This document shows, piece after piece, positions 46,578-55,547 of a DNA stretch of 64,000 nt. The DNA is from Bradyrhizobium erythrophlei (GTDB taxonomy: Bacteria > Pseudomonadota > Alphaproteobacteria > Rhizobiales > Xanthobacteraceae), in assembly GCF_900129505.1 (NCBI RefSeq), contig NZ_LT670818.1, positions 8,465,001-8,529,000 of the forward strand, given 5' to 3'. Position 1 is the first letter of the stretch, and the number at the start of each line of letters is the position of its first letter. The notes below the pieces were generated by a model, which was not told the DNA's origin, ran no database searches, and worked only from the letters and a program-made list of their open reading frames with translations. A program made the translations under genes and the position numbers.

Positions 46578-46785
46578 GGGGGGATTGCAAACGCGCATTG
46601 GACCGCAGACTCGCAAACCAGGACGTTGGAACGGGATATCGGCTCGTTAAGGTCCGAGTTATGCCAACAGCGCAAGTGATCGCTGCGACGCGAGATCGCA
46701 ACCGCACCGCTAGATGAATTATGCCTCGATTAGCCTGTAGCGGCACGTCAACCGAAATAGATCACTTCGGTTCGACCCGAACTAC

Positions 46786-47046
46786 CTATCTCCACTCCGC
46801 CGTCCAATGCGCGGCCTGGGCGGTTTGGCTTGGCACGCTCTTGAGACAACGCCGCGCCGCCTCGATCTCGGCCTCCGTGGCTCCGTGGCTTCTCGCCCAC
46901 ATTTCAGCCGCAGATTCCGAAAACCTGGCGACATAAAACCGGACAACGGAACAGGATGCGCGGTGAAAAAGTCCAGATGATCCCGCAGCTTCCGCCCGCG
47001 ACGCCAGCAGGCAAATGATAACAACGCACCCCCAACGGAACGACAT
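46786..47046 (-). CDS. Small exported protein of unknown function
   Basis: The 86-residue product has a signal peptide (MSFRWGCVVIICLLASRAEA, cleaved before AGSSG). A short conserved-looking domain follows with two cysteines: CSVVRFYVARFSESAAEMWA then ATEAEIEAARRCLK. I recall related small proteins in Bradyrhizobium with the pattern CxxVRxYVxxx-AxxxA-RxxGATxxEIxxARRCL. No function is known. An overlapping longer frame to 47159 gives a non-conserved Arg-rich peptide and is not supported. Confidence 0.65.
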   Translation of the reverse strand: MSFRWGCVVIICLLASRAEAAGSSGLFHRASCSVVRFYVARFSESAAEMWARSHGATEAEIEAARRCLKSVPSQTAQAAHWTAEWR

Positions 47047-47816
47047 CCTTTAAATCCCCCATCCCAAGCAAATCGCCGGATCGAATAAGTTCCCAAGAAG
47101 GAACTCCATTCGCTCGCCACACATACCCCAGTCGGAATTAACTCCGACTCAGCGATCAATCCAAGTTACGGTTTTTCCGAGAACACGGTTCTCCACTGCT
47201 TGCTGTTGTGACGAGAACGAGGTGTGCAATTCCAGTCGCGCGGTAGGAGGTGATGCGCGCCTACGGGACGATGAGGAGAAATGATTCAGGGCATGCTGGC
47301 GGACCTTCACAACGATGCATTGGTCAAACGCCCTGCGGCGACCTAACGAATTCGTTTGCCTTGACGATGACCGATGGTCCAGCAAGCGGGGTATCGGTCA
47401 GTTTATTTTGCCGTGGGCGCAAAATTTCAGGCCCCCGTGGATGCTGCTGCGAGTGCGTCGGCGGCTACCGGCGCCTGACGCCGGTTGGGTTCCGACCCGC
47501 TATTTCAAAGGCGTAGTGCGGCTGTTTCGAACTGGACGTGCTCAGGCATCGCACGGCAAAGCGAGCTAACCGCTTCGCTTACCAAAACCTGTGCTCGGTC
47601 AGGAGCGCGTGATGAAATGGCGAGGCCCGGAATGAGGGTGGTCCGGGCCTCTCACAAACACCGGAACAGCACCCCTCCGTGCCGCTCGGCAAATGCTGCG
47701 CGAAGGATTACCGGCGGGATCGTTGATCGCATTGATCTGCGGCAATATGTCGGATAGCGCACCGACAACTCGTTGCCGGCCCCGCCATAGTGCACGGGCA
47801 ACACGGTACGCGTCTC
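47047..47816. other. 770-bp region without a supported gene
   Basis: Several short open frames on both strands overlap here, but none has a plausible ribosome site, conserved motif or consistent codon use. The base composition is lower in GC than flanking genes. The only structure noted is a perfect 10-bp stem GAGGCCCGGA / TCCGGGCCTC at 47622-47651 with a 10-nt loop and no uridine tract. It could be a remnant of degraded genes. Confidence 0.5.
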
Positions 47817-48029
47817 ATGGTTCAACCAAAAAAATCTGCATGTGCCGTTCACTCGGCCTCGGAGAATGCGTGGTGTCCGAGGTGTCATGCCAGAATGAAG
47901 CTGACGCTCATCACGCCGGGGAGCCCCGGCTTCGAGATCAGATCGCTGGAATGCCCCGAATGTGAGCACGCCATCGCCCAGCGCATTGCCGTTGATTCCA
48001 TCACGGGTTCGAGCCGCACAAGAAACTAA
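47817..48029 (+). CDS. Small zinc-ribbon-like protein
   Basis: The 70-residue product carries two cysteine pairs, CPRCHARMKLTLITP and LECPECEHAIAQR, spaced as in a small zinc ribbon. The ATG at 47817 (MVQPKKSACAV) fits better than 47790, which adds only a non-conserved leader. Similar short CxxC...CPxC proteins are frequent in Bradyrhizobium genomes as I recall. Possible nucleic-acid binding is inferred from the fold only. Confidence 0.6.
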   Translation: MVQPKKSACAVHSASENAWCPRCHARMKLTLITPGSPGFEIRSLECPECEHAIAQRIAVDSITGSSRTRN

Positions 48030-48130
48030 TTGGGACGCTATCAGCTGACGTAGACGGCGCGGACTGGCTCCCGCCTGTCAGTTTCCGCTTCGCTGCGTAT
48101 CAGGAATTCGAGTCGGACAACGGGACCGGC

Positions 48131-48376
48131 TCAATGCTTCAAACGATCAGGCAATACCGATGCGAGCGGCACCGATTCAAGCTCGCGGCCTTCGCTGTCA
48201 GCCAGGACGAATGCATCAGGTATATTTTCGTTACCGGACCTTATGGCGTCCGCCAGAATATGACGGGCTGCGGCCAACGCTTCCAGCCGAGCCGCCGCAA
48301 GATCACAAAAGTCCGATCCCTCCAGATCCGTGATTAGCTGTTCGCGCAAACGAATGTGAAAGTAGTACCGCCCCAT
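48131..48376 (-). CDS. DUF6894-type small protein
   Basis: The 81-residue protein starts MGRYYFHIRLREQLITDLEG, then DLAAARLEALAAARHILADA, matching the small DUF6894 family (YYFH N-terminus, helix rich in Ala, then a short strand region with a conserved acidic turn). The family is abundant in Bradyrhizobium and has no known function. The start at 48376 is supported by GGGAGGTAGCG immediately upstream. Confidence 0.78.
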   Translation of the reverse strand: MGRYYFHIRLREQLITDLEGSDFCDLAAARLEALAAARHILADAIRSGNENIPDAFVLADSEGRELESVPLASVLPDRLKH

Positions 48377-48568
48377 CGCTACCTCCCAGTTTGTCCAGGA
48401 GATGCTTAAGTGATTCACATCAATTCTGTCTGCGCGCTGGCCGACAAAACGGCAATCCTGGCGCGGCTATGCACTGTAACGGGCACAGCTGTCCATCGAT
48501 TTGCCGCCAGCACCACAAGAGCGGACGTCGTCAGCAGCCAAGGCCCTCCAGGCGGCGCGATGGCGAGC

Positions 48569-49369
48569 TCAGTAAAACCGGTGGAAATGATGGATCGGTC
48601 CGTGGCCGTGGCCGACGCTGAAGCGATCGGCGGCGGCGATCGCGGCGCTGACCCAGGCCTTGGCGTTGCGCACAGCAGTCTCCAGGTCTTCGCTTTTCGC
48701 GAGGCCCGCCGCGATGGCAGAGGACAGCGAGCATCCGGTGCCGTGGGTATTTTGAGTGGCGATACGCGGCGCGGCGAGCGCGATGACGCCGCTCGCCGTG
48801 ACGAGATAGTCGGTGCTGTCGGCGCCCTGCCCGTGGCCGCCCTTGATCAGCACAGCGGCACAACCCATCGCGAGCAGCCGCTTGCCCTGGCGCTCGATCG
48901 CGGCCTCGGTCGCGGCGACCGGCTCGTCCAATAGTGCGGCGGCCTCGGGCAGGTTCGGCGTGATCAACGCGGCGCGCGGGATGAGTTTTGTCCGCAAGGC
49001 TGCGACGGCATCCGCCGCCAGCAGCCGGTCCCCCGAGGTCGCCACCATCACGGGATCGAGCACAACATGTCTGGGCGACCAGCGTTCAAGGCCAGCCGCG
49101 ATGGCGTCGATGGTCGCAAGCTGCGCCAACATGCCGATCTTGACGGCGCCGATGGCAAGGTCGCCGAAAACCGCGTCGATCTGCGCGGCGACGAAATCGC
49201 CGGGCACCTGATGAATGCCGGTGACGCCGCTTGTGTTCTGCGCGGTCAGGGCCGTGATCACGGAAGCGCCGTAGACCCCGAGCGCGGCAAAGGTCTTGAG
49301 GTCGGCCTGGATGCCGGCGCCGCCGGACGAATCCGAGCCGGCGATGGTGAGCGCGATCGGCGTCGTCAT
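48569..49369 (-). CDS. thiD: Hydroxymethylpyrimidine/phosphomethylpyrimidine kinase ThiD
   Basis: The 266-residue ribokinase-fold enzyme phosphorylates HMP and HMP-P in thiamine synthesis. It has the substrate loop [20 protein letters not shown] near residues 8-27, [27 protein letters not shown], and the ATP/anion-hole motif [18 protein letters not shown] near 208-225. The ATG at 49369 is the family-typical start ([11 protein letters not shown]); earlier ATGs up to 49678 add non-conserved residues. No TPP riboswitch sequence is visible upstream, and no other thiamine gene adjoins it. Confidence 0.95.
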   Translation of the reverse strand: MTTPIALTIAGSDSSGGAGIQADLKTFAALGVYGASVITALTAQNTSGVTGIHQVPGDFVAAQIDAVFGDLAIGAVKIGMLAQLATIDAIAAGLERWSPRHVVLDPVMVATSGDRLLAADAVAALRTKLIPRAALITPNLPEAAALLDEPVAATEAAIERQGKRLLAMGCAAVLIKGGHGQGADSTDYLVTASGVIALAAPRIATQNTHGTGCSLSSAIAAGLAKSEDLETAVRNAKAWVSAAIAAADRFSVGHGHGPIHHFHRFY

Positions 49370-49516
49370 CGCCGTGCCCGCATGGATTTGAGCTGTCGCG
49401 TAAGGGCCATGTTTTGTCCTAGCGCGGCTTGGTAATCGCAGCAAGTTTGCTTGCCACGGCGCCCGGTTTTTTGCTCTATTGAACCCCGAAAAGACGCCTT
49501 TGCGGAGACGACAGCG

Positions 49517-49762
49517 ATGGTTCCCTTCTTTGTCCAGATCAAGTGCAAGCTCGGCCAGTCCTACACCGTCGCCAATGCGCTTGCGGAAGCCGAAATCGCC
49601 TCTGAGATCTATTCCACCGCCGGGGATTACGACCTCTTGGTCAAGTTCTATGTGGACAAGGACACTGACATCGGTCACTTCGTCAACGAGAAGGTGCAGG
49701 TCCTTCCGGGCATCCAGGATACCCGCACCATCATCACGTTCAAGGCGTTCGGCACCGGCTAG
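49517..49762 (+). CDS. Stand-alone AsnC/Lrp ligand-binding (RAM) domain protein
   Basis: The 81-residue protein corresponds to the C-terminal effector domain of Lrp/AsnC regulators without the DNA-binding part (MVPFFVQIKCKLGQSYTVAN; STAGDYDLLVKFYVDKDTDI; VQVLPGIQDTRTIITFKAFG). Such stand-alone RAM proteins form dimers or decamers and may bind amino acids. The start at 49517 fits the domain boundary and has GGAGACGACA upstream. It is 30 nt ahead of the Ldh-family gene and could be cotranscribed with it. Confidence 0.88.
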   Translation: MVPFFVQIKCKLGQSYTVANALAEAEIASEIYSTAGDYDLLVKFYVDKDTDIGHFVNEKVQVLPGIQDTRTIITFKAFGTG

Positions 49763-49791
49763 TAGCGGGTTCGCGAGCCGTTCGAACCGGA

Positions 49792-50868
49792 GTGCCGATC
49801 CTGCCGCAGGAATTGACCGTCACCTTTGACCGGCTGAAGGCGTTCATCCAGGAAGCGATGATTGGGCTGGGCCTGCCAGCGGCCGACGCCATGACGGTGG
49901 CCGCCTTGATGGCGGAAGCCGACCTGCAGGGGTCGGACGGGCATGGCGTAAGCCGGCTGCCGCAATATGCCCGCCGCATCAAGGCCGGCGGTTTTAACGT
50001 CAGGCCCAACATCCAGTTGGTGCGCGAGCAGGCCTCTGTTGCGCTGTTGAACGGCGACAACGGCATGGGCCACCTCGTCATGAAGCGCGCGGCCGAGATC
50101 GCGATCGAAAAAGCGCGCACAACCGGCATCGCCTGGGTCAACTCGCAATACAGCAACCACGCCGGCCCGGCCTCGCTCTACGCGACGATGCCGCTGGCGC
50201 ACGACATGATCGGGCTCTATTTTGCGGTCGGCAACGCCAACCATCTGCCGCCCTGGGGCGGCCTCGACATGCTGCTGTCGACCAATCCGATCGCCGCCGC
50301 AATTCCGGCCGGCGACGAGAAGCCGATCGTGCTCGATATGGCGACGACCGTTGCCGCCTACGGCAAGGTCAAGACAAAAGCGCTGCGCGGCGAGACCATG
50401 CCTGAGGGCTGGATGATCGATCGCGAGGGCAAGCCTTTGACCGATCCGAAGCGCGCCGACGAGGGCATGCTGCTGCCGCTCGGGGGCATGGAGGCCGGCT
50501 ACAAGGGCTATGGCCTTGCCATGATCATCGGCCTGCTCGCGGGCACGCTCGGGGGTGCGGCGATGGGCCGGGACGTGATCGACTTCAATCATGATGACGA
50601 CAGCGTCACCAACACCGGGCAGGCGATCGCGGCCATCAACATCGCAGCCTTCGGCGATGTCGCCACCTTCAAGGCGAGCGTCGACGCGCTGGTGCGCGAT
50701 TTTCGCAACAGCGAGCGGATCAAGGGCATTGACCGGATTTATGTGCCAGGCGAGCGCAGCCATGCCACGCGGGCCGCGCGAACGCGCGACGGCATCCCGA
50801 TCGCGCCCGCGCTGATGCGCGGACTGGACCAGGTCGCGAGCGACCTCGGAATCGCAAAGCTCGTCTAA
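49792..50868 (+). CDS. Ldh-family (malate/L-lactate) dehydrogenase
   Basis: The 358-residue NAD(P)-dependent oxidoreductase belongs to the MDH2/LDH2 family, distinct from Rossmann-type MDH. Key regions are MAEADLQGSDGHGVSRLPQY near residue 40, NSQYSNHAGPASLYA with the catalytic-type histidine, GNANHLPPWGG, STNPIAAAIPA and GMEAGYKGYGLAMIIG. Members reduce 2-oxoacids such as sulfolactate, ureidoglycolate or delta1-piperideine-2-carboxylate; the specific one cannot be told. It uses a GTG start. A dispersed palindrome follows directly after the stop. Confidence 0.87.
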   Translation: MPILPQELTVTFDRLKAFIQEAMIGLGLPAADAMTVAALMAEADLQGSDGHGVSRLPQYARRIKAGGFNVRPNIQLVREQASVALLNGDNGMGHLVMKRAAEIAIEKARTTGIAWVNSQYSNHAGPASLYATMPLAHDMIGLYFAVGNANHLPPWGGLDMLLSTNPIAAAIPAGDEKPIVLDMATTVAAYGKVKTKALRGETMPEGWMIDREGKPLTDPKRADEGMLLPLGGMEAGYKGYGLAMIIGLLAGTLGGAAMGRDVIDFNHDDDSVTNTGQAIAAINIAAFGDVATFKASVDALVRDFRNSERIKGIDRIYVPGERSHATRAARTRDGIPIAPALMRGLDQVASDLGIAKLV

Positions 50869-50870
50869 AA

Positions 50871-50916
50871 AGCGTTTTCAAGCGAAGTGGAGGCCGGTTC
50901 GCGTCAAGAAAACGCG
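50871..50916 (+). repeat. Dispersed palindromic repeat, AGCGTTTTC family, copy 2
   Basis: AGCGTTTTCAAGCGAAGTGG and CGTCAAGAAAACGCG match the copy at 10099-10148 at about 85% by eye, with complementary GCGTTTTC/GAAAACGC arms. It sits between convergent genes and may act as a terminator for both. Confidence 0.75.
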
Positions 50917-50932
50917 AGAACCCTTCGCAGGA

Positions 50933-51868
50933 TCACGACTTGCCGCCGCTCTTCGGCGCCTGCTTCGGCCGCGGCGGTCCGTCGACCGGTGGCAGCGACT
51001 TCAGGTATTCCGCCATCGCCGCCCGATCTTCCGGGCTCAGCTGCGAAGTGTTCTTGATTACGCGCGCCATCGAGCCGCCGGCGGCGTCGCCCTCGGGTAG
51101 CTCGCCGGTTTGCAGGAAATAGGCGATGTCCTTCTCGCTCCAGTCGCCAATTCCTTTTTGCGTGATGTTCGGCACCCAGCCTTCGCCTTCCGGATTGGGG
51201 CCGCCGGCGAAACGCTGCTTGGCGATGGCGCCGCCGAGGAAATTCCGCGGGCTGTGGCATTCGGCACAATGGCCGAGACTGTTCACGAGATAGGCGCCGC
51301 GATTCCAGCCCGCCGAGCGCGCCGTATCCGGCACGAAGGGCTTGCCGTCCATGAACAACCATTTCCAGATTCCGATATTGCGCCGGATATCGAATGGAAA
51401 CGGCACGGCGTGATCGCGCACCCTGCCCGGCACGGGGTTGAGCGTTTTCAAATAGGCAAAGAGGTCTCGGATATCCTCGACCTTCGCATGGGCGTAGGAG
51501 GTGTAGGGAAACGCCGGAAAATAATGATAGCCGGCCGGCGAAACCCCTTGCGTCACCGCGCGCACGAATTCGGCCTCGCTCCACCGCCCGATGCCGTCGG
51601 CCGGATCGGGCGAGATGTTCGGGGCGTAGAACGTTCCGAACGGCGACGGGATCGCAAGGCCGCCACCGAGTCTTGTGCGATCGGGCTGCCCGGGCACGGC
51701 ATGGCAGGAGGAACATCCTCCGGCGTTGAAGGTTGCCTGCCCGTTCGCAAGGTTGGGCGTAGAGGCCGCCACGGTAACCGCCAGCGCCAGCGGTGTGGCC
51801 GTCAGCCACCAGTAAACACCGAACGCGGCGGCGCCCGCCAGAACCAGGCCTAGGGATATTCTTCGCAT
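50933..51868 (-). CDS. Diheme cytochrome c, membrane-anchored
   Basis: The 311-residue protein has an N-terminal hydrophobic anchor or uncleaved signal (residues 5-25) and two c-type heme motifs, CSSCH at 52-56 and CAECH at 201-205, each heading a cytochrome c domain of ~110-150 residues. A Pro/Lys-rich tail ends it. This architecture matches the electron-transfer subunits that serve membrane or periplasmic dehydrogenases (gluconate/alcohol dehydrogenase and isoquinoline oxidoreductase types). The nearest candidate partner on the same strand is the CoxL-type subunit 1.3 kb upstream, though other genes lie between. Confidence 0.87.
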   Translation of the reverse strand: MRRISLGLVLAGAAAFGVYWWLTATPLALAVTVAASTPNLANGQATFNAGGCSSCHAVPGQPDRTRLGGGLAIPSPFGTFYAPNISPDPADGIGRWSEAEFVRAVTQGVSPAGYHYFPAFPYTSYAHAKVEDIRDLFAYLKTLNPVPGRVRDHAVPFPFDIRRNIGIWKWLFMDGKPFVPDTARSAGWNRGAYLVNSLGHCAECHSPRNFLGGAIAKQRFAGGPNPEGEGWVPNITQKGIGDWSEKDIAYFLQTGELPEGDAAGGSMARVIKNTSQLSPEDRAAMAEYLKSLPPVDGPPRPKQAPKSGGKS

Positions 51869-52031
51869 TCACCGATCCGTCACTGGGCATCGTAAACTAA
51901 CGGCGAGTATGGCGATTATTCGAGCCACGCGCTGCCCCGAAATTTCAGTCGTTTGAGGCGTTACGGGAATAAAATCAGGCGATCAATGTTTTGAGGATGG
52001 GGCAACATCTGAGGCCAACAGGGAGAGGACC

Positions 52032-52457
52032 ATGTCGAAGACCACGACCATGCTTGCCATGCTTGCGCTGGGAGCGAGTGTTGCGTTCGCCGGACCCGCC
52101 TTCGCCGAGAAGATGAAGGCGACGCTGGACGGAAAATCCGAGGTGCCCCCCAACGCCAGCACCGGCACCGGCACCGCCGATATCGACTACGACGCCGCCA
52201 CCAAGAAGCTGAGCTGGAAGCTGACCTATTCCGGGCTTTCCGGCCCCGCCACCGCCGCCCACTTCCACGGGCCGGCCGAACCCGGCAAGAACGCCGGCGT
52301 CGCGGTTGCCATCCCGAATGCGATCGAAGACCCCGCCGAAGGCAGCGCGATCCTGACCGACGCCCAGGCCGCCGACCTGATGGCCGGCAAATATTACGTC
52401 AATGTCCACACCGCGGCCAATCCGGGCGGCGAAATCCGCGGACAGGTGACGAAGTAA
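52032..52457 (+). CDS. CHRD-domain periplasmic protein
   Basis: The 141-residue protein has a signal peptide (MSKTTTMLAMLALGASVAFA, cleavage after AFA near 25) and one CHRD domain. The domain begins KATLDGKSEVPPNASTGTGT, with the conserved AAHFHGPAEPGKNAG motif and ending YYVNVHTAANPGGEIRGQV. CHRD domains occur in animal chordin and many bacterial exported proteins of unknown role. It is divergent from the diheme cytochrome gene and followed by a clear terminator. Confidence 0.9.
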   Translation: MSKTTTMLAMLALGASVAFAGPAFAEKMKATLDGKSEVPPNASTGTGTADIDYDAATKKLSWKLTYSGLSGPATAAHFHGPAEPGKNAGVAVAIPNAIEDPAEGSAILTDAQAADLMAGKYYVNVHTAANPGGEIRGQVTK

Positions 52458-52528
52458 GTTTGAACATCCGCGCTTTCAGGTTGGTCGCGGCGGCGCTTTG
52501 GACGGGCAAGATCATGCAGGATCAAGAC

Positions 52529-52563
52529 AAAGGGTGGATCGCTCCTCCGCGTCCACCCTTTTT
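52529..52563. terminator. Terminator after the CHRD gene, probably bidirectional
   Basis: AAAGGGTGGA (52529-52538) pairs with TCCACCCTTT (52552-52561), then TT completes the uridine run. On the opposite strand the run CTTTGTCTT follows, so it can also serve the convergent cytochrome c' gene that ends at 52600. Confidence 0.85.
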
Positions 52564-52599
52564 GCTATTCAATGCTATTTAAGCCGCGCGGGCGCCGAA

Positions 52600-53049
52600 T
52601 TATTTCAGCTTCAGCCGGTAGGCCTCATGGCAATCGGTGCACTTGGCCTGGATCTGATCGAAAGCAACCTTCAAACTGGCGACATCCTTGATGCTGCCCT
52701 TGACGTCGGCGATCGCCTTGGAAACCGGAGGTACCTTGGCGTCGAAATCGGCCTTGTTCTGCCAGATCTTCGGCGACGACCCGAAATTCGCGTTCACCAC
52801 GTCTTCCTTGGGATTTGTCGTAAACACCTTTGGGATCGTGGGCACGCTTTCCTGCAGCGCCGCAAGCGCGCCGTCGACCGCCTTCTGATCGTAGGGAATA
52901 TCCCCCTTCACGGTCTTGGCGAGCACCCCGTACATGCTCTTGCCCTGCGTTCGCATCAGGTTGTCCTGCCTGACGGCGACATCCTGCTGCGCCATCACGG
53001 CGCCGACACCGAGCAACAAAACTCCCGCAACAACAACCGTTCGTATCAT
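52600..53049 (-). CDS. Cytochrome c' family protein
   Basis: The 149-residue protein has a signal peptide (MIRTVVVAGVLLLGVGAVMA, cleaved before QQDVAV), a four-helix bundle pattern, and the heme site CTDCHEAYRLK close to the C-terminus, typical of class II cytochrome c'. Such proteins bind NO and may detoxify it. The start at 53049 is preceded by GGAGAATTGGCCG. It is separated from the CoxL-type gene by 122 nt on the same strand. Confidence 0.9.
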   Translation of the reverse strand: MIRTVVVAGVLLLGVGAVMAQQDVAVRQDNLMRTQGKSMYGVLAKTVKGDIPYDQKAVDGALAALQESVPTIPKVFTTNPKEDVVNANFGSSPKIWQNKADFDAKVPPVSKAIADVKGSIKDVASLKVAFDQIQAKCTDCHEAYRLKLK

Positions 53050-53171
53050 CGGCCAATTCTCCGTTTCGAGACGCATTTCCAAACGATGCCGCGGAACCGC
53101 TTGCGCGGGCCGCGGCTCGTCAATCGGTAAAACTCCCCGCGCCGCTTTTCATTCCCGCGCGCGGAAAAATA

Positions 53172-55478
53172 TCAGAGACTGTGCTGGCGCTGATGCTCGC
53201 GGATCGCAACCCAGACCCGCTCGGGGGTAGCCGGCATATCGATGTGATCGATCTTGTATTCGCGCCACAGCCCCTCGATGATCGCGTTGACGACCGCCGG
53301 ACAGGAGCCGATCGCGCCGGCCTCGCCCGCACCCTTGACCCCCAGCGGATTGGTCTTGCAGGGCACGTTGTGGGTCTCGAACACGAAGGACGGACCGTCG
53401 GCCGCGCGCGGCATCGCATAGTCCATGAAGGTGCCGGTGACGAGCTGGCCGTCGTTGGCGCTGTACACCGCCTGCTCCATCAGGGCCTGGCCGATCCCCT
53501 GCATCGCGCCGCCATGAACCTGGCCGGCGAGCAGCAGCGGATTCAGCGTCACGCCGAAATCGTCGACGATGACGTAGTTGACGATCCTGATGATGCCGGT
53601 GGCCGGATCGATCTCGACTTCGGCCAGATGGGTGCCGTTCGGAAAAGTGCCGTCGGCCTGCGTGAAGGTCGCGCTGGCATCCAGCTTCGACGGATCGACG
53701 CCCGGCCGCTTCGCCAGATCGGCAAAGCTGACGGAGCGGTCGGTACCGGCGATGCGAATGGTGCCATCGCTGATCTCGAGATCGCCTGAGCTGGTCTCCA
53801 GCGCTTCGGCGGCGATCTCGCGCAGATTCTTGCCGAGCTCGCGGGTGGCGCGCTCGACGCTGACGCCGCCGGTCGGAATCGAGGCCGAGCCGCCGGTGCC
53901 GAGGCCGGTGGCGATCTTGTCGGTGTCGCCCTGCAGGATGTGGACGCGCTCGGGCGGCAGCCCGAACTGCTCGGCGACCAGTTGCGCGTAGGCGGTCTGG
54001 TGGCCCTGCCCGCTCGACTGGGTGCCGATCAGGATGGTGACGTCGCCATTGGGATCGAGCTGCACCTTGGCGGTTTCCTCGCCCATGGTGCCGCAGACTT
54101 CGACATAGGTCGCAAGCCCGATGCCGCGGACCAGACCCTGCTTCTTCGCGGCCTTGGCGCGCTTTGGAAATTCCTTCCAGTTGGCGACTTCCATGGCGCG
54201 CTTCATATGCGCGGTGAAGTCGCCGGAATCGTAGACCTTGCCGGTGGCGGTCTTGTAGGGCATCGCGCGCGGCGCGATGAAATTCTTGCGCCGGATCGCA
54301 TCCGGCGACATGTCGAGCTTGCGCGCCGCCGCGTCGACCAGCCGCTCGACCACATAGGCTGCCTCCGGGCGCCCGGCGCCACGATAGGCGTCGACCGGCA
54401 CGGTGTGGGTGAAGACGGTACGGACACGGCAATGGAACGTCTGGATGTCGTAAAGCCCGGGCAGCATGCCGGCGCCGCCATAGGGGATATAGGGCCCAAA
54501 GGTCGACAGATACGCGCCCATGTCGCCCATCAGATCGACGTCCATGGCCAGGAACTTGCCGTCCTCGGCCAGAGCCATCCGCGCCGTGGTGACATTGTCG
54601 CGGCCCTGCGCGTCGCCCATGAAGTGATCGGAGCGGTCGGCAGCCCACTTGACCGTCTTGCGCAGTTTTCGCGCGGCGACCGCGATCAATGCGTATTCCC
54701 GATAGGGAAACAGTTTGGTGCCGAACCCGCCGCCGACATCGGGGCAGATCACCCGCATTTTTTCCTGCGGAATCTTCAGGACCATCCCGCACAGGATTTC
54801 GCGCAGGCGGTGGCTGCCCTGGCTGCCGACCGTCAGCGTCAGATGATCGTGCTTGGCGTCGTATTCGCAGACCGCGGCGCGGGTCTCCATGAAGTTGGTG
54901 ACGACGCGCGGATTGACGATGGAGATTTCGGCAACCGCATGTGCCTTGGCGAAGGCGGCGTCGGTGGCTTTCTTGTCGCCGATCGGCTCGTCGAACAGCA
55001 AATTGCCAGGATGTTCGGGCCAGACCTGCGGCGCACCCGGCTTGACCGCTTGCGCGACGCCAACCGCCGCCGGCAGCGGCGTCCAGTTTACCTCGATCGC
55101 CTCGATCGCATCGCGCGCCTGATCGATCGTGTCCGCGACCACGAAGGCTATGGCATCGCCGACATGGCGCACTTCGCCCTGCGCGAGGATCGGATAGGGT
55201 GGGCCGGTGAACGGATTGACTTCGAGATTGAACAGGCAGGGCAGCGAGCCGAGATCCCTGACATCCTCGCCGGTCAGGATCAGGCCGACCCCGGGAAGGC
55301 CGCGGGCGCGGGCGGCGTTGATGGTGAATTTCGCATGCGCATGCGGCGAGCGCAGCACCAATGCGTGCAGCGCCGGCTGCGGCGCGTGGTCATCGGTGTA
55401 GCGGCCCTTGCCGCGAATGAGCGCATCGTCTTCCTTGCGAAGGACGCTTTGACCGACGCCGAATTTGATGGGAGCCAT
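53172..55478 (-). CDS. CoxL-type molybdopterin-binding large subunit, form II
   Basis: The 768-residue protein belongs to the xanthine dehydrogenase/CO dehydrogenase large-subunit family that holds the molybdenum cofactor. It has GQSVLRKEDDALIRGKGRYT at the N-terminus, CPDVGGGFGTKLFPYREYAL, the AYRGAGRPEAAYVVERLVDA active-site loop, and GVKGAGEAGAIGSCPAVVNA with the catalytic glutamate. The AYRGAGR loop marks form II; the form I CO-oxidising signature AYxCSFR is absent, so CO oxidation is not indicated. The medium FAD and small [2Fe-2S] subunit genes that should accompany it are not present on either side. MurJ lies upstream and cytochrome c' downstream. Confidence 0.9.
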   Translation of the reverse strand: MAPIKFGVGQSVLRKEDDALIRGKGRYTDDHAPQPALHALVLRSPHAHAKFTINAARARGLPGVGLILTGEDVRDLGSLPCLFNLEVNPFTGPPYPILAQGEVRHVGDAIAFVVADTIDQARDAIEAIEVNWTPLPAAVGVAQAVKPGAPQVWPEHPGNLLFDEPIGDKKATDAAFAKAHAVAEISIVNPRVVTNFMETRAAVCEYDAKHDHLTLTVGSQGSHRLREILCGMVLKIPQEKMRVICPDVGGGFGTKLFPYREYALIAVAARKLRKTVKWAADRSDHFMGDAQGRDNVTTARMALAEDGKFLAMDVDLMGDMGAYLSTFGPYIPYGGAGMLPGLYDIQTFHCRVRTVFTHTVPVDAYRGAGRPEAAYVVERLVDAAARKLDMSPDAIRRKNFIAPRAMPYKTATGKVYDSGDFTAHMKRAMEVANWKEFPKRAKAAKKQGLVRGIGLATYVEVCGTMGEETAKVQLDPNGDVTILIGTQSSGQGHQTAYAQLVAEQFGLPPERVHILQGDTDKIATGLGTGGSASIPTGGVSVERATRELGKNLREIAAEALETSSGDLEISDGTIRIAGTDRSVSFADLAKRPGVDPSKLDASATFTQADGTFPNGTHLAEVEIDPATGIIRIVNYVIVDDFGVTLNPLLLAGQVHGGAMQGIGQALMEQAVYSANDGQLVTGTFMDYAMPRAADGPSFVFETHNVPCKTNPLGVKGAGEAGAIGSCPAVVNAIIEGLWREYKIDHIDMPATPERVWVAIREHQRQHSL

Positions 55479-55547
55479 CGTATCTCCGTTTACCCGCTAG
55501 TGATTTCCGGCCCATATTGCAGCGGATCGCGGGGCAGCGCAAAGGGT

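Noticed and set aside
47149..47569. Overlapping 78-88 residue frames on both strands
   Set aside because: No ribosome site, no conserved motif, and mutual overlap; kept as a gene-poor stretch.
47622..47651. Perfect 10-bp stem as a terminator
   Set aside because: No uridine run on either side and no supported gene ending next to it, so it is only mentioned within the gene-poor region.
49370..49516. Possible TPP riboswitch upstream of thiD
   Set aside because: I searched by eye for the conserved CTGAGA and ACCTG-type core elements and did not find them in order.
53172..55478. Aerobic carbon monoxide dehydrogenase
   Set aside because: The active-site loop is AYRGAGR, not the form I AYxCSFR, and the other two subunits are missing, so CO oxidation is not claimed.
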